Assembly (NCBI GenBank): GCA_030524065.1
Contig: JAUNHF010000045.1
Span: 1-9,973 of the forward strand
Direction of reading: 5' to 3'
Length of the DNA: 9,973 nucleotides
Source: Deinococcus sp.
GTDB taxonomy: Bacteria > Deinococcota > Deinococci > Deinococcales > Deinococcaceae
The notes beneath the pieces were generated by a model. That model saw nothing but the letters and a program-made list of their open reading frames with translations, did no database searches and was not told the DNA's origin. Position 1 is the first letter of the stretch; each line of letters begins with the position of its first letter. Below are positions 1 through 7,673 of the stretch, piece after piece. The position numbers and the translations under genes are program-made.

Positions 1-9
1 AGCCCCCTC

Positions 10-15
10 AAGGAG
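10..15 (+). promoter_or_regulatory. Shine-Dalgarno of the first gene
   Basis: AAGGAG lies 7 bases before the ATG at 23, a near-ideal ribosome binding site. It fixes the start of the exported protein and contrasts with most other genes here, which have no such site. The promoter must lie left of the window or in its first few bases. Confidence 0.8.
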
Positions 16-22
16 AAGACCC

Positions 23-493
23 ATGAACAAACCTGTTGCTCTGCTGATTCTGACCCTCGCTGCTTGTGCTGCGCCGTGCGCCCAGGCGCAAACAGCACCC
101 AAATTCAACCAGTGGTATTTGCAGGGCTGTGTGGTCGGTGATTCTGGCCTGCTGCCCTACGTGGTGGCGGGACGGGCAAACTACTGCGCCATCACCGTCA
201 AGGTGACTCCCAACGGGGCGCTGCCGGTGAAGGCCGTGTTCAGCTACGAACTGGAGTGGGCGCAGGGCGGCAAAGTCCAGAAAGTGACCTTGCCCGGCAA
301 GGACGTCTGGACTCCGCACGGCAGCAACGAGGTCGGCCTGGAGATTTCTAACTACAGCTACGATATCTATCTGCCCATCAACGTGCGTAACCGCCCTGAC
401 CGGGTATATACCAGCATCAACGTGACGGGGAACTTCAGCTTCAGCAACGGCAGCACCAAAAAGGTCTTCGAGAAAATCAACGTGGTGCGGTGA
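23..493 (+). CDS. Small exported protein of unknown function
   Basis: A 156-residue protein that I cannot assign to a family. The N terminus is an export signal: Lys3, then a hydrophobic run VALLILTLA. Two cleavage modes are possible. The sequence LAAC at residues 12-15 fits a lipobox, giving a lipoprotein anchored at Cys15, although the signal would be short. Alternatively signal peptidase I would cut after AQA at residue 22. The mature part has two cysteines (Cys36, Cys55) that could form a disulfide. It is rich in alternating polar/hydrophobic stretches with many Tyr, Val, Asn and Ser, which suggests a beta-sandwich or Ig-like fold; that is inference. A strong Shine-Dalgarno supports the ATG at 23. 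The gene appears richer in A+T than its neighbours. A GC-rich hairpin follows the TGA immediately. Existence as a gene is likely; function is unknown. Confidence 0.8.
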   Translation: MNKPVALLILTLAACAAPCAQAQTAPKFNQWYLQGCVVGDSGLLPYVVAGRANYCAITVKVTPNGALPVKAVFSYELEWAQGGKVQKVTLPGKDVWTPHGSNEVGLEISNYSYDIYLPINVRNRPDRVYTSINVTGNFSFSNGSTKKVFEKINVVR

Positions 494-521
494 GGGCCTG
501 CGCTCAGCGCGTGGCAGGCCC
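494..521 (+). terminator. Hairpin after the exported-protein gene
   Basis: GGGCCTGC (494-501) pairs perfectly with GCAGGCCC (514-521) around a 12-base loop and begins one base after the stop codon. No T-run follows, so it is either a weak or factor-assisted terminator or an mRNA 3' end stabiliser. It separates this gene from the downstream aminopeptidase promoter. Confidence 0.4.
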
Positions 522-535
522 ACCCAGCGGCGCAG

Positions 536-541
536 TATCGT
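536..541 (+). promoter_or_regulatory. -10 box of the aminopeptidase gene (probably leaderless)
   Basis: TATCGT matches TANNNT and ends 7 bases before the ATG at 549, so transcription would begin at or next to the start codon. There is no Shine-Dalgarno in the intervening AAGTGGT. No convincing -35 hexamer is visible at the usual distance. Confidence 0.5.
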
Positions 542-548
542 AAGTGGT

Positions 549-1796
549 ATGGTTCAACACTTTGACGAGAAGCTGAAGAAGTACGCTCAGCTGGCGGTAC
601 GCACCGGCGTGGGCCTGCGCCCCGGACAACGCCTCTTGATTGAGTCGCCTATCGAGACGGCGCCGCTGGCCCGCGCCCTGGCCGAAGCGGCTTATGAAGC
701 GGGTGCCAGCTTCGTGGACGTGCGCTGGGACGACGACGCCGTGAACCTGCTGCGCTACCAAAAAGCCCCGGAAGGCTCGTTTGAGCAGCTGAGCCGGTGG
801 CGGGTGGACGCCGAGCTGGAAACGGTGGAAGAAGGCGGCGCCGTGCTGGCGATCCGCTCCAGCGACCCTGGCCTACTGAGCGGGGTGGACGCGGGCCGGG
901 TGTCGCAGCAGTCGCGGGCCTACGGCGCCTACCGCAAGGCCTACAGCCGCAAGGTGATGACCAACGCCGTGAACTGGAACCTGATCACCGCGCCGCTGCC
1001 CGACTGGTCGGCCCTGATTTTCCCTGACGTCAGCGCCGAAGAAGCGGTGGACCGCCACTGGGACGCCATTTTTGCGGCCACCCGCGCCGATCAGCCCGAT
1101 CCCATCGGCGCCTGGGAAGACCACCTCGCGGCCCTCAAGACCCGCCGGGATTACCTGAGTGCCAAGGGCTACGCGGCGCTGCACTTCAAAGACAGCGAGG
1201 GCGGGACCGACCTGACGGTGGGCCTGGCCGACGGGCATGTCTGGGGCGGGGGAGCCAGCACCAGCACGGCGCCGGAAGGGGGGCGCTTTGTGCCAAACAT
1301 CCCCACCGAAGAGGTCTGGACCGCTCCCCACCGCGAAAAGGTGGACGGCGTGGTGGTCAGCACCAAGCCGCTGAGCTACAACGGCGTGCTGATTGATGGC
1401 ATCCGGATGCGCTTTGAGGGGGGCAAGGTCACGGAAGTCAGCGCCGAGCAGGGCGAGGAGACGCTCAAAGAATTGATTGCCACCGACGACGGCGCGGCCC
1501 GCCTGGGCGAAGTGGCCCTGGTGGCGCACTCCAGCCCCATCAGCCAGTCGGGCCTGTTCTTCTTCCACACCCTGTACGACGAGAATGCTGCTTCGCACAT
1601 TGCACTGGGCGCGGCTTACCGCTTCAACGTGGAAGGCGGCACGACCATGAGCGACGACGAATTTGCGGCGCACGGCGGCAACGATTCTATCGTGCACGTG
1701 GACTGGATGATTGGCAGCGCAGCGATAGATGTGGACGGTATCACTGCCGCCGGTGAGCGCGAGCCGGTGATGCGGGCCGGTGAATTCGTGATCTGA
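549..1796 (+). CDS. M29-family metallo-aminopeptidase (AmpS/aminopeptidase T type)
   Basis: A cytoplasmic metallo-exopeptidase of 415 residues, close to the usual length of about 410 for family M29, which removes N-terminal residues from peptides using a two-metal site. The family's metal-binding pattern is present with correct spacing: Glu255 in NIPTEEV, Glu321 in GEVALV, His350 and Tyr357 in the segment ASHIALGAAY, and His383 and Asp385 in HVDWMIG. The N-terminal part (1-200) is the family's less conserved domain, and NWNLITAPLPDWS around 142-154 is also typical. The ATG at 549 is preceded by a TANNNT box rather than a ribosome site, so translation is probably leaderless. The gene stands alone: a hairpin precedes it and a strong terminator follows. 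Substrate preference cannot be read from the sequence, so I give no gene symbol. Confidence 0.93.
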   Translation: MVQHFDEKLKKYAQLAVRTGVGLRPGQRLLIESPIETAPLARALAEAAYEAGASFVDVRWDDDAVNLLRYQKAPEGSFEQLSRWRVDAELETVEEGGAVLAIRSSDPGLLSGVDAGRVSQQSRAYGAYRKAYSRKVMTNAVNWNLITAPLPDWSALIFPDVSAEEAVDRHWDAIFAATRADQPDPIGAWEDHLAALKTRRDYLSAKGYAALHFKDSEGGTDLTVGLADGHVWGGGASTSTAPEGGRFVPNIPTEEVWTAPHREKVDGVVVSTKPLSYNGVLIDGIRMRFEGGKVTEVSAEQGEETLKELIATDDGAARLGEVALVAHSSPISQSGLFFFHTLYDENAASHIALGAAYRFNVEGGTTMSDDEFAAHGGNDSIVHVDWMIGSAAIDVDGITAAGEREPVMRAGEFVI

Positions 1797-1812
1797 GAGG
1801 AGAGCGGGGAAG

Positions 1813-1855
1813 AGGGCCGTAGGCACAGATGCTCCCCCCGCCTGCGGCCCTTTTT
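1813..1855 (+). terminator. Rho-independent terminator of the aminopeptidase gene
   Basis: AGGGCCGTAGGC (1813-1824) pairs with GCCTGCGGCCCT (1840-1851) over 12 bp with a single G-U wobble, and the stem runs directly into TTTTT (1851-1855). The T-run is on the + strand, so this ends the aminopeptidase transcript. The converging minus-strand gene ends at 1856, right at the T-run. For that strand the hairpin lacks a U-tract, so bidirectional action is only a possibility. Confidence 0.88.
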
Positions 1856-2125
1856 CTACTCCTCTTCAATGCCCAGCACGTCCAGCGCCTGGGCATACTG
1901 CACTTCGGGCACGTACAGGCCCACGTCGCCCAGGTACGCGCCGGCGATAATTTCGTAAACCGGCGCCGCCACCGACCAGCCGGCTGGGGTCAGCAGGGCG
2001 CTGACCACGCCACCGTCCGAAAGATCACGCCGCCAGCCTTCGGCCAGCAGCCGGGGCAGGGTGTCCACGCGGCGCCAGCGGTGGCCCAGGCGCTCAACCA
2101 CGTCGTCGTAGTGCTGGCCGGTCAT
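1856..2125 (-). CDS. Small protein of unknown function coupled to a thioesterase
   Basis: An 89-residue soluble protein without signal peptide or membrane segment. Its ATG overlaps the TGA of the upstream thioesterase gene in a 4-base ATGA junction, which strongly suggests translational coupling and shared expression. The C-terminal third (GLYVPEVQYAQALDVLG) resembles the ending of DUF2007-type proteins, in which a short V-P-E stretch precedes a helix with A..LL. That likeness is weak and by eye only. The N-terminal half (HYDDVVERLGHRWRRVDTLPR) is charged and probably helical. The gene ends in TAG next to the aminopeptidase terminator, so the two transcription units converge here. The coding call rests on the clean overlap and residue composition; function is unknown. 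Confidence 0.72.
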   Translation of the reverse strand: MTGQHYDDVVERLGHRWRRVDTLPRLLAEGWRRDLSDGGVVSALLTPAGWSVAAPVYEIIAGAYLGDVGLYVPEVQYAQALDVLGIEEE

Positions 2126-2583
2126 GCCGGGTCAGCGGCGGGCGCGGCCAGGAAGCGCTCCATCCAGACGCGGCGGTCGTCTGACAAAGGGGCCGGGCGC
2201 TTATCGCGGCCGATATTGACCTGCACCGTGCGGGCGTAGGCGCTGGGCACACCGTCGGCCAGCATCCGCACGACGAAGGTGTAGGAGGAGCGGCCCACCT
2301 TTTCTACCAGGGTTTCTACGATCACCTGCTGGCCCAGTTTGATTTCGGAGACATAGTCCACCTCGACGCGGGCCACCACAGTCAGCAGGTCTTCCAGCGG
2401 GGTGCCCATCTCGCGTAGCATCTGCACCCGCGAGGTTTCCAGGTAGCTGACATAGGTGGCGTTGTTCAGGTGGCCCATGGCGTCGGTGTCGCCGTAGCGC
2501 ATCTGGATTTCGGCGCGGTGGGCGCGGCTCCAGTCCAGGGCGGCGAGGGGATGCTGGCGGGGGGGCTGAGGGGTTTGGGACAT
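2122..2583 (-). CDS. Hotdog acyl-CoA thioesterase, 4HBT/FadM (YbgC) type
   Basis: A 153-residue cytoplasmic thioesterase with a single hotdog domain, expected to hydrolyse an acyl-CoA to free acid and CoA. The family signature spans residues 29-49: Arg29, Asp32, Asp34, Gly37-His38, Asn40-Asn41, Tyr44, Tyr47 and Glu49, within GDTDAMGHLNN and YVSYLE. Asp34 aligns by eye with the catalytic Asp of 4-hydroxybenzoyl-CoA thioesterases. The later hotdog strands include VDYVSEIKLGQ and KVGRSS. Length is normal for the family (about 130-160). The first 20 residues are Pro/Gln-rich and probably a flexible tail. The gene follows another hotdog thioesterase by 93 bases and overlaps an 89-residue partner. 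A TAGACT box 7 bases before the ATG and absence of a Shine-Dalgarno suggest a leaderless start. Acyl specificity cannot be predicted. Confidence 0.9.
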   Translation of the reverse strand: MSQTPQPPRQHPLAALDWSRAHRAEIQMRYGDTDAMGHLNNATYVSYLETSRVQMLREMGTPLEDLLTVVARVEVDYVSEIKLGQQVIVETLVEKVGRSSYTFVVRMLADGVPSAYARTVQVNIGRDKRPAPLSDDRRVWMERFLAAPAADPA

Positions 2584-2590
2584 GGCGCTC

Positions 2591-2596
2591 AGTCTA
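2591..2596 (-). promoter_or_regulatory. -10 box of the 4HBT-type thioesterase gene
   Basis: Read on the minus strand, TAGACT lies 7 bases before the ATG at 2583, with GAGCGCC between them and no ribosome site. The spacing matches the other candidate leaderless starts in this window. It implies that the thioesterase and its 89-residue partner can be transcribed separately from the upstream thioesterase. A -35 hexamer is not evident. Confidence 0.45.
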
Positions 2597-2676
2597 GAGG
2601 TCGGCCGGGAGATGGGATAGGCAGCGGCGCAGCATTCATCAGTTCCGCACGCACTGTACCGGCACTTGCCGGCCGT

Positions 2677-3171
<495 letters not shown>

Positions 3172-3180
3172 GCTGGGGGC

Positions 3181-3186
3181 AGCATA
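3181..3186 (-). promoter_or_regulatory. -10 box of the ACOT-type thioesterase gene
   Basis: On the minus strand TATGCT lies 9 bases before the ATG at 3171, inside the 28-base gap after the acetyltransferase. No Shine-Dalgarno is present in GCCCCCAGC, so the transcript would have an extremely short leader or none. The same hexamer serves the acetyltransferase gene. Confidence 0.4.
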
Positions 3187-3199
3187 TCGCGCCTATCTG

Positions 3200-3775
3200 T
3201 TAGGGCGCTGCCGGCACCTGCCGCTGGAGGTGGAGATAGCGGTGCCCGGCCAGTGTGCGCTCGCCGGCGGGCTGGTAGCCGCTGCGTGCATAAAGCCGGG
3301 CGGCGGGGTTGTCTTCTGCGACCAGCAGCCCGATGTGGGGCAGGCCCAGGGCGCGTGCCCGGTCGTCCAGGGCCGCCAGCAGCCCACTGCCGACGCCCCG
3401 GCCCCGCGCCGCGCCAGTGACCGCCAGGGTGTCCAGGTACAGCTCGCCGGGGGTGCCCTCGCTGGGAAAGTCGGCGGGGTATCCTGCCTCCCGCAGCCGG
3501 CGGCGCAGCGGCTCGTCAAGCGCCTGCGACTGCTCGCCGGGATAGCTGAGGGCCAGTCCCAGCGGCTCACCGCTCTGTGCGTCCAGGGCCAGCAGGCACA
3601 CGCGGTAAGACATCCGGTGCCCAGCCTGGGCAAACAGCCCCGTGATGGCCTGCGCGGCGGCGAGGTCGCTGTCTGTGCCGGTCAGCTGCCAGCCGATTTC
3701 ACCGATGGCTTCCTGAATCAGTGGTCCGGCAAAAGCTGCGTCCTCAGGGGTGGCGGGGCGAAACACCAGGATCAT
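3200..3775 (-). CDS. GNAT-family N-acetyltransferase
   Basis: A 191-residue protein of the GCN5-related acetyltransferase superfamily, transferring acetyl from acetyl-CoA to an unknown amine. The acetyl-CoA pyrophosphate loop is R-G-R-G-V-G at 124-129, after the strand ELYLDTLAV (111-119) and before the helix [14 protein letters not shown]. Motif B follows with the strand [10 protein letters not shown] (147-156) and [10 protein letters not shown] (158-167), the usual C-terminal GNAT element. The reading frame stays open far upstream across the antisense of the neighbouring gene, but the ATG at 3775 is preferred: it begins directly with the typical strand [12 protein letters not shown] and has a TATGCT box 6 bases before it. 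The gene is divergent from the pyrimidine phosphorylase and shares a 129-base control region with it. No substrate can be named. Confidence 0.88.
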   Translation of the reverse strand: MILVFRPATPEDAAFAGPLIQEAIGEIGWQLTGTDSDLAAAQAITGLFAQAGHRMSYRVCLLALDAQSGEPLGLALSYPGEQSQALDEPLRRRLREAGYPADFPSEGTPGELYLDTLAVTGAARGRGVGSGLLAALDDRARALGLPHIGLLVAEDNPAARLYARSGYQPAGERTLAGHRYLHLQRQVPAAP

Positions 3776-3782
3776 GCGCCCA

Positions 3783-3788
3783 GCATAG
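3783..3788 (-). promoter_or_regulatory. -10 box of the acetyltransferase gene (leaderless)
   Basis: On the minus strand TATGCT is followed by GGGCGC and then the ATG at 3775. The 6-base distance fits a leaderless start. A poor -35 candidate (TTCCCG-like, about 18 bases upstream) overlaps the neighbouring tandem repeats. Confidence 0.5.
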
Positions 3789-3807
3789 GGCCGCTGCTCT
3801 GAACACG

Positions 3808-3871
3808 GGAATACGCGGCCATAGGAACATTCGGCCATAGGAAGTTCGGTCACAGGGAAGTCTGTCAGTGA
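3808..3871. repeat. Four-unit 16-bp tandem array between divergent promoters
   Basis: GGAA recurs at 3808, 3824, 3840 and 3856, an exact 16-base period. The first two units share GGAA-N4-CGGCCATA. The 12-mer CGGCCATAGGAA occurs exactly at 3816-3827 and 3832-3843. The third unit carries a diverged CGGTCACAG with a one-base shift, and the fourth keeps only GGAAGT and the period. The array fills the space between the two opposed -10 boxes (3783-3788 and 3893-3898), so it could be a set of operator sites or a minisatellite-like expansion. The period is about one and a half helical turns. Regulatory function is inferred from position only. Confidence 0.7.
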
Positions 3872-3892
3872 CTGGGGGCGGGGGGTTGCCTC

Positions 3893-3898
3893 TACACT
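3893..3898 (+). promoter_or_regulatory. -10 box of the pyrimidine phosphorylase gene (leaderless)
   Basis: TACACT is followed by GAATCC and the ATG at 3905, a 6-base gap identical to that of the divergent acetyltransferase. No Shine-Dalgarno is present. GTGACT at 3868-3873 matches TTGACA in 4 of 6 positions, but its 19-base spacing is long, and it overlaps the end of the repeat array. Confidence 0.55.
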
Positions 3899-3904
3899 GA
3901 ATCC

Positions 3905-5212
<1,308 letters not shown>

Positions 5213-5223
5213 ACCTGACTGGT

Positions 5224-5278
5224 GAAGAGGCGCTGGCCGCTGGTTTGTTCCGGTGCCCCTGCGCCCAGCACCATCTTC
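5224..5278 (+). other. Imperfect hairpin after the phosphorylase gene
   Basis: GAAGAGGCGCTGG (5224-5236) can pair with CCAGCACCATCTTC (5265-5278): twelve base pairs, one bulged A and one C-A mismatch, around a 28-base loop. It starts 12 bases after the stop codon. No T-run follows, so it is a weak candidate for transcript end formation of the phosphorylase mRNA. Confidence 0.25.
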
Positions 5279-5279
5279 T

Positions 5280-5319
5280 GAACCCGGTTCAACCCGGCCT
5301 CTGCGCGGGCGCGTACAAT
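5280..5319 (+). promoter_or_regulatory. Promoter and possible operator of accD-accA
   Basis: TACAAT at 5314-5319 is a near-consensus -10 box and would give a leader of about 29 bases before the accD ATG. Upstream lies GAACCCGGTTC (5280-5290), a dyad with 5-base arms around a central C. Its core AACCCGG is repeated at 5281-5287 and 5291-5297, ten bases apart, or one helical turn. This block covers where a -35 element and regulator site would be. No clear TTGACA is seen. The operator idea is inference. Confidence 0.5.
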
Positions 5320-5337
5320 GGCCCCCAATCATTCCCG

Positions 5338-5345
5338 AGGAGGAG
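5338..5345 (+). promoter_or_regulatory. Shine-Dalgarno of accD
   Basis: AGGAGGAG ends 9 bases before the ATG at 5355. It selects this ATG over an upstream in-frame extension beginning at 5253, whose translation is unlike AccD and which would start before the promoter. Confidence 0.8.
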
Positions 5346-5354
5346 CGAGTATCC

Positions 5355-6230
5355 ATGGCGCTTGAGCATTTTTTCCGCAGGAGCCGGCCCAAGCAGCAGG
5401 CCAGCACCGACCTGCCCGATCTCTGGACCAAATGTCCGGCCTGCAAGGAAACCGTCTACAACAAAGACCTTGACGCAAACAGCTGGGTGTGCCCCCGCTG
5501 CGGGCACCACCTGCGCCTGGACGCGCAGCAGCGCATAGACGTGCTGCTGGACCCGGGCAGCTTCCGGCAGCTGTCGGGCCGGGTGTTTCCCACCGACCCG
5601 CTGGACTTTGTGGATACCGAAACCTACCCCGAGCGGCTGGAACGCGCCCAGAAGAAAACGGGCCGGCCCGAAGCGATCCTGACCGGGCGCGGCCAGATTG
5701 AAGGCGTACCGGTGATGGTGGCGGCGATGGACTTTGCTTTTAGCGGGGGCAGCATGGGCAGTGTGGTGGGCGAGGAAATTGCCCGCGCCGCCGAAGCTGC
5801 GGCCTCCGCCGACCTGCCGCTGGTCCTGGTGGCGGCCAGCGGCGGTGCCCGCATGCAGGAAAGTGCGCTCTCGCTGATGCAAATGGCGAAAACGACCGTG
5901 GCGCTTGAAGGCCTGCATGCCAGAGGCCTGCCCTACATCAGCCTGCTGAGCGACCCCACCACCGGAGGCGTGACCGCCAGCTTCGCCACCATTGCTGATG
6001 TCATCCTGGCCGAGCCGGGGGCCTTGATTGGTTTTGCGGGGCCACGGGTGATTCAGCAGACCATTCGCCAGAGCCTGCCGGAGGGCTTTCAGCGCTCGGA
6101 ATTTTTGCTGGAGCACGGCATGTTGGACGGTGTGGTGGACCGCCGTGAGCAGCGCGCTTACCTGGCCCGGCTGCTGCGGCTGCTGCGTGCGCCCCATCCG
6201 GCCAAAGATCAGCCCGGGGTGAGCCAATGA
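5355..6230 (+). CDS. accD: Acetyl-CoA carboxylase carboxyltransferase subunit beta
   Basis: AccD, 291 residues, forms with AccA the carboxyltransferase that moves CO2 from carboxybiotin to acetyl-CoA, giving malonyl-CoA for fatty acid synthesis. The N-terminal four-cysteine zinc ribbon is complete: Cys27-x2-Cys30, then 15 residues, Cys46-x2-Cys49. The crotonase-like carboxyltransferase domain follows with [14 protein letters not shown] (128-140), SGGARMQES (162-170), [12 protein letters not shown] (199-210) and [15 protein letters not shown] (219-233). Length fits the family (about 280-300). The start at MALEHFF is set by the purine-rich Shine-Dalgarno and family resemblance. accA follows with a 4-base ATGA overlap, so the two subunits are made in a coupled way. 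The biotin carrier and carboxylase genes (accB, accC) are not in the window. Confidence 0.97.
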   Translation: MALEHFFRRSRPKQQASTDLPDLWTKCPACKETVYNKDLDANSWVCPRCGHHLRLDAQQRIDVLLDPGSFRQLSGRVFPTDPLDFVDTETYPERLERAQKKTGRPEAILTGRGQIEGVPVMVAAMDFAFSGGSMGSVVGEEIARAAEAAASADLPLVLVAASGGARMQESALSLMQMAKTTVALEGLHARGLPYISLLSDPTTGGVTASFATIADVILAEPGALIGFAGPRVIQQTIRQSLPEGFQRSEFLLEHGMLDGVVDRREQRAYLARLLRLLRAPHPAKDQPGVSQ

Positions 6231-7201
6231 GCGCGATGGGAGACCTGATCCGCGACCTGGAACACAAGGTCCGCGACCTAGAGCAGACCGCCCGCAAGAC
6301 CGGGCAGAACCTAGAAGCGGCGCTGGCCCCGCTGCGCGAGGAAGTCGCCAAGCTGCGGCACGCCGAAACCGAGGGGCAGGCCGCTCCGGCAGCGGCGGCT
6401 GGGGGCGAGCGCTGGGCGCGGGTGGGCCTGGCCCGCGCGCCGGGCCGACCCACCGCGCTGGATTACGTAGAACTGCTGACCGAGGACTGGACCGAGCTGC
6501 ACGGTGACCGCCTGTACGGCGACGACCTGGCGCTGCTGGGTGGCCCGGCGCTGTGGCAGGGCACCCCGGTTATGCTGCTGCTTCAGCAAAAGGGCCGTGA
6601 TACCAAGACCAAGATCAAGCGCCGTTTTGGGATGAGCAACCCCGAGGGCTACCGCAAGGCGATGCGCCTGATGGATCTGGCCGACAAGTTCGGGCTGCCG
6701 GTGGTGGCCCTGATTGACACGCCCGGCGCTTACCCCGGCATTGAGGCCGAGGAGCGCGGCCAGGGCTGGGCGATTGCCGAGAGCATCCAGCGGATGAGCC
6801 GCCTGAAAGTGCCGGCCGTGTGCGCCGTGATTGGCGAGGGTGGCTCCGGCGGCGCCCTGGCGATCGGGGTGGGCAACCGCGTGCTGATCATGGAAAATGC
6901 CTGGTACTCGGTGATTTCGCCCGAAGCGTGCGCCAGCATCATCTGGAAAGACGCCGCGCAGGCCCCCGCCGCCGCCGAGGCCCTCAAGCTGACGGCGCCC
7001 GACCTGCTGGAACTGGGCATCGTGGAAGAAGTGATTCCCGAGCCGGCGGGCGGCGCACACCTGGACAAGGCGGCGGCCGCGCAGGCGCTGGGCGAGGCGG
7101 TCAGCCGCCACCTGCGTGAGCTGAGCCGCCTGAGCCCCGACGAGCTGCTGGCCGGCCGCGCCCAGCGCTTCCGGGCAATGGGCGTGTTTGAGGAGCGCTA
7201 G
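6227..7201 (+). CDS. accA: Acetyl-CoA carboxylase carboxyltransferase subunit alpha
   Basis: AccA, 324 residues (E. coli about 319), is the partner of AccD in the alpha2-beta2 carboxyltransferase. It has a helical N terminus (6-45) followed by an Ala/Gly-rich linker (about 50-60). Diagnostic segments are [10 protein letters not shown] (91-100), [20 protein letters not shown] (123-142), [17 protein letters not shown] (163-179), [11 protein letters not shown] (203-213) and [16 protein letters not shown] (227-242), with [14 protein letters not shown] near the end. The start is the ATG overlapping the accD TGA. A second in-frame ATG nine bases later (6236, MGDLIRDLE) is a possible alternative, since neither has a strong ribosome site. 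A perfect 13-bp hairpin starts 8 bases after the stop. Confidence 0.97.
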   Translation: MSAMGDLIRDLEHKVRDLEQTARKTGQNLEAALAPLREEVAKLRHAETEGQAAPAAAAGGERWARVGLARAPGRPTALDYVELLTEDWTELHGDRLYGDDLALLGGPALWQGTPVMLLLQQKGRDTKTKIKRRFGMSNPEGYRKAMRLMDLADKFGLPVVALIDTPGAYPGIEAEERGQGWAIAESIQRMSRLKVPAVCAVIGEGGSGGALAIGVGNRVLIMENAWYSVISPEACASIIWKDAAQAPAAAEALKLTAPDLLELGIVEEVIPEPAGGAHLDKAAAAQALGEAVSRHLRELSRLSPDELLAGRAQRFRAMGVFEER

Positions 7202-7209
7202 CGGTAAGC

Positions 7210-7247
7210 GGAAGGGGGCAGGTCGCTGAGGTGGCCTGCCCCCTTCC
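7210..7247 (+). terminator. Terminator of the accD-accA operon
   Basis: GGAAGGGGGCAGG (7210-7222) and CCTGCCCCCTTCC (7235-7247) form a perfect 13-bp stem around a 12-base loop, beginning 8 bases past the accA stop. The tail (ATCGTTTGCTGTT) is only moderately T-rich, but the stem is very stable. It marks the end of the operon and the left boundary of the decayed region. Confidence 0.8.
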
Positions 7248-7318
7248 ATCGTTTGCTGTTCCCGCTTCCTCCGGTTCTACCGCTTCAGTCAAGGCGCTGA
7301 ACCCGCAGTCTGCCTGAC

Positions 7319-7605
7319 TCACACGCTCAGGGCCGCCAGCAGCGCCAAAGCTCCCAGCAACACCCGCCGCTGGCCCAGCGCGTCAGCCAGCAGGCCCGCT
7401 GCCGGCGAGGCCAGCGCAATGGCAGAGTGGTGCTGCCGATGACGGTCCCCACCTGCGCGGTGCTCACGCCGAACTCGCGGGCCAGCAGCGGCAACAGCGC
7501 CTGCGGAGCGCAGACACTCATCAGCAGCAGGGTGCCGATGGCAGCGACGTGCGGCGGCGAGATCTGCGGCGCGGGGGAACCGGTGGATGTGGGCCAGGGG
7601 GGCAC
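7319..7605 (-). pseudogene. Remnant of an MFS transporter (frameshifted and truncated)
   Basis: On the minus strand two frames together give the N terminus of a major facilitator superfamily permease. From a GTG at 7605 (GGAGG 3 bases before it) the first frame reads HVAAIGTLLLMSVCAPQALL, PLLAREFGVSTAQVGTVIGS, then TTL: a first membrane helix plus the usual periplasmic loop and start of helix 2. It then loses sense. The adjacent frame continues with AIALASPAAGLLADALGQRR and VLLGALALLAALSV, containing MFS motif A (G-L-L-A-D-x-L-G-x-R-R) and helix 3. The two parts join smoothly if one base is restored in CTG(G)CCATT, around 7421-7425. A TGA at 7319-7321 then ends the protein after about 95 codons, whereas MFS proteins have about 390-400, and nothing between there and the accA terminator looks like MFS. 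Two lesions, a one-base deletion and loss of some three quarters of the gene, indicate decay. Substrate unknown. Confidence 0.78.
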
Positions 7606-7661
7606 AGACCTCCAGAATGTCCAGTTCAGTCCCCGTCCCCAAGCGGCGCCGCCCGCCGCGT

Positions 7662-7667
7662 TATCCT
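7662..7667 (+). promoter_or_regulatory. -10 box of the carboxypeptidase gene (leaderless)
   Basis: TATCCT is followed by AAGCCC and the ATG at 7674, again a 6-base gap and no Shine-Dalgarno. It supports this ATG over an in-frame start farther upstream at 7587, which would precede the promoter and add residues unlike the family. Confidence 0.5.
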
Positions 7668-7673
7668 AAGCCC

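Noticed and set aside
873..1826. Long antisense frame of 317 codons opposite the aminopeptidase gene, and similar ones opposite accD, accA, the carboxypeptidase and ubiX
   Set aside because: All show the composition typical of antisense frames in GC-rich DNA, lack family motifs, and lie opposite genes identified with high confidence.
2589..2639. A 16-codon minus-strand frame (MNAAPLPIPSPGRPLD) ending 5 bases before the 4HBT-type thioesterase start, resembling a leader peptide
   Set aside because: There is no ribosome site, and the predicted -10 box lies inside it, so it would not be on the thioesterase mRNA. Its composition is that of chance GC-rich sequence.
7587..7673. Upstream extension of the carboxypeptidase by 29 codons
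   Set aside because: It would start inside the MFS remnant's antisense and before the -10 box at 7662. The added residues are basic and Pro-rich, unlike M32 N termini.
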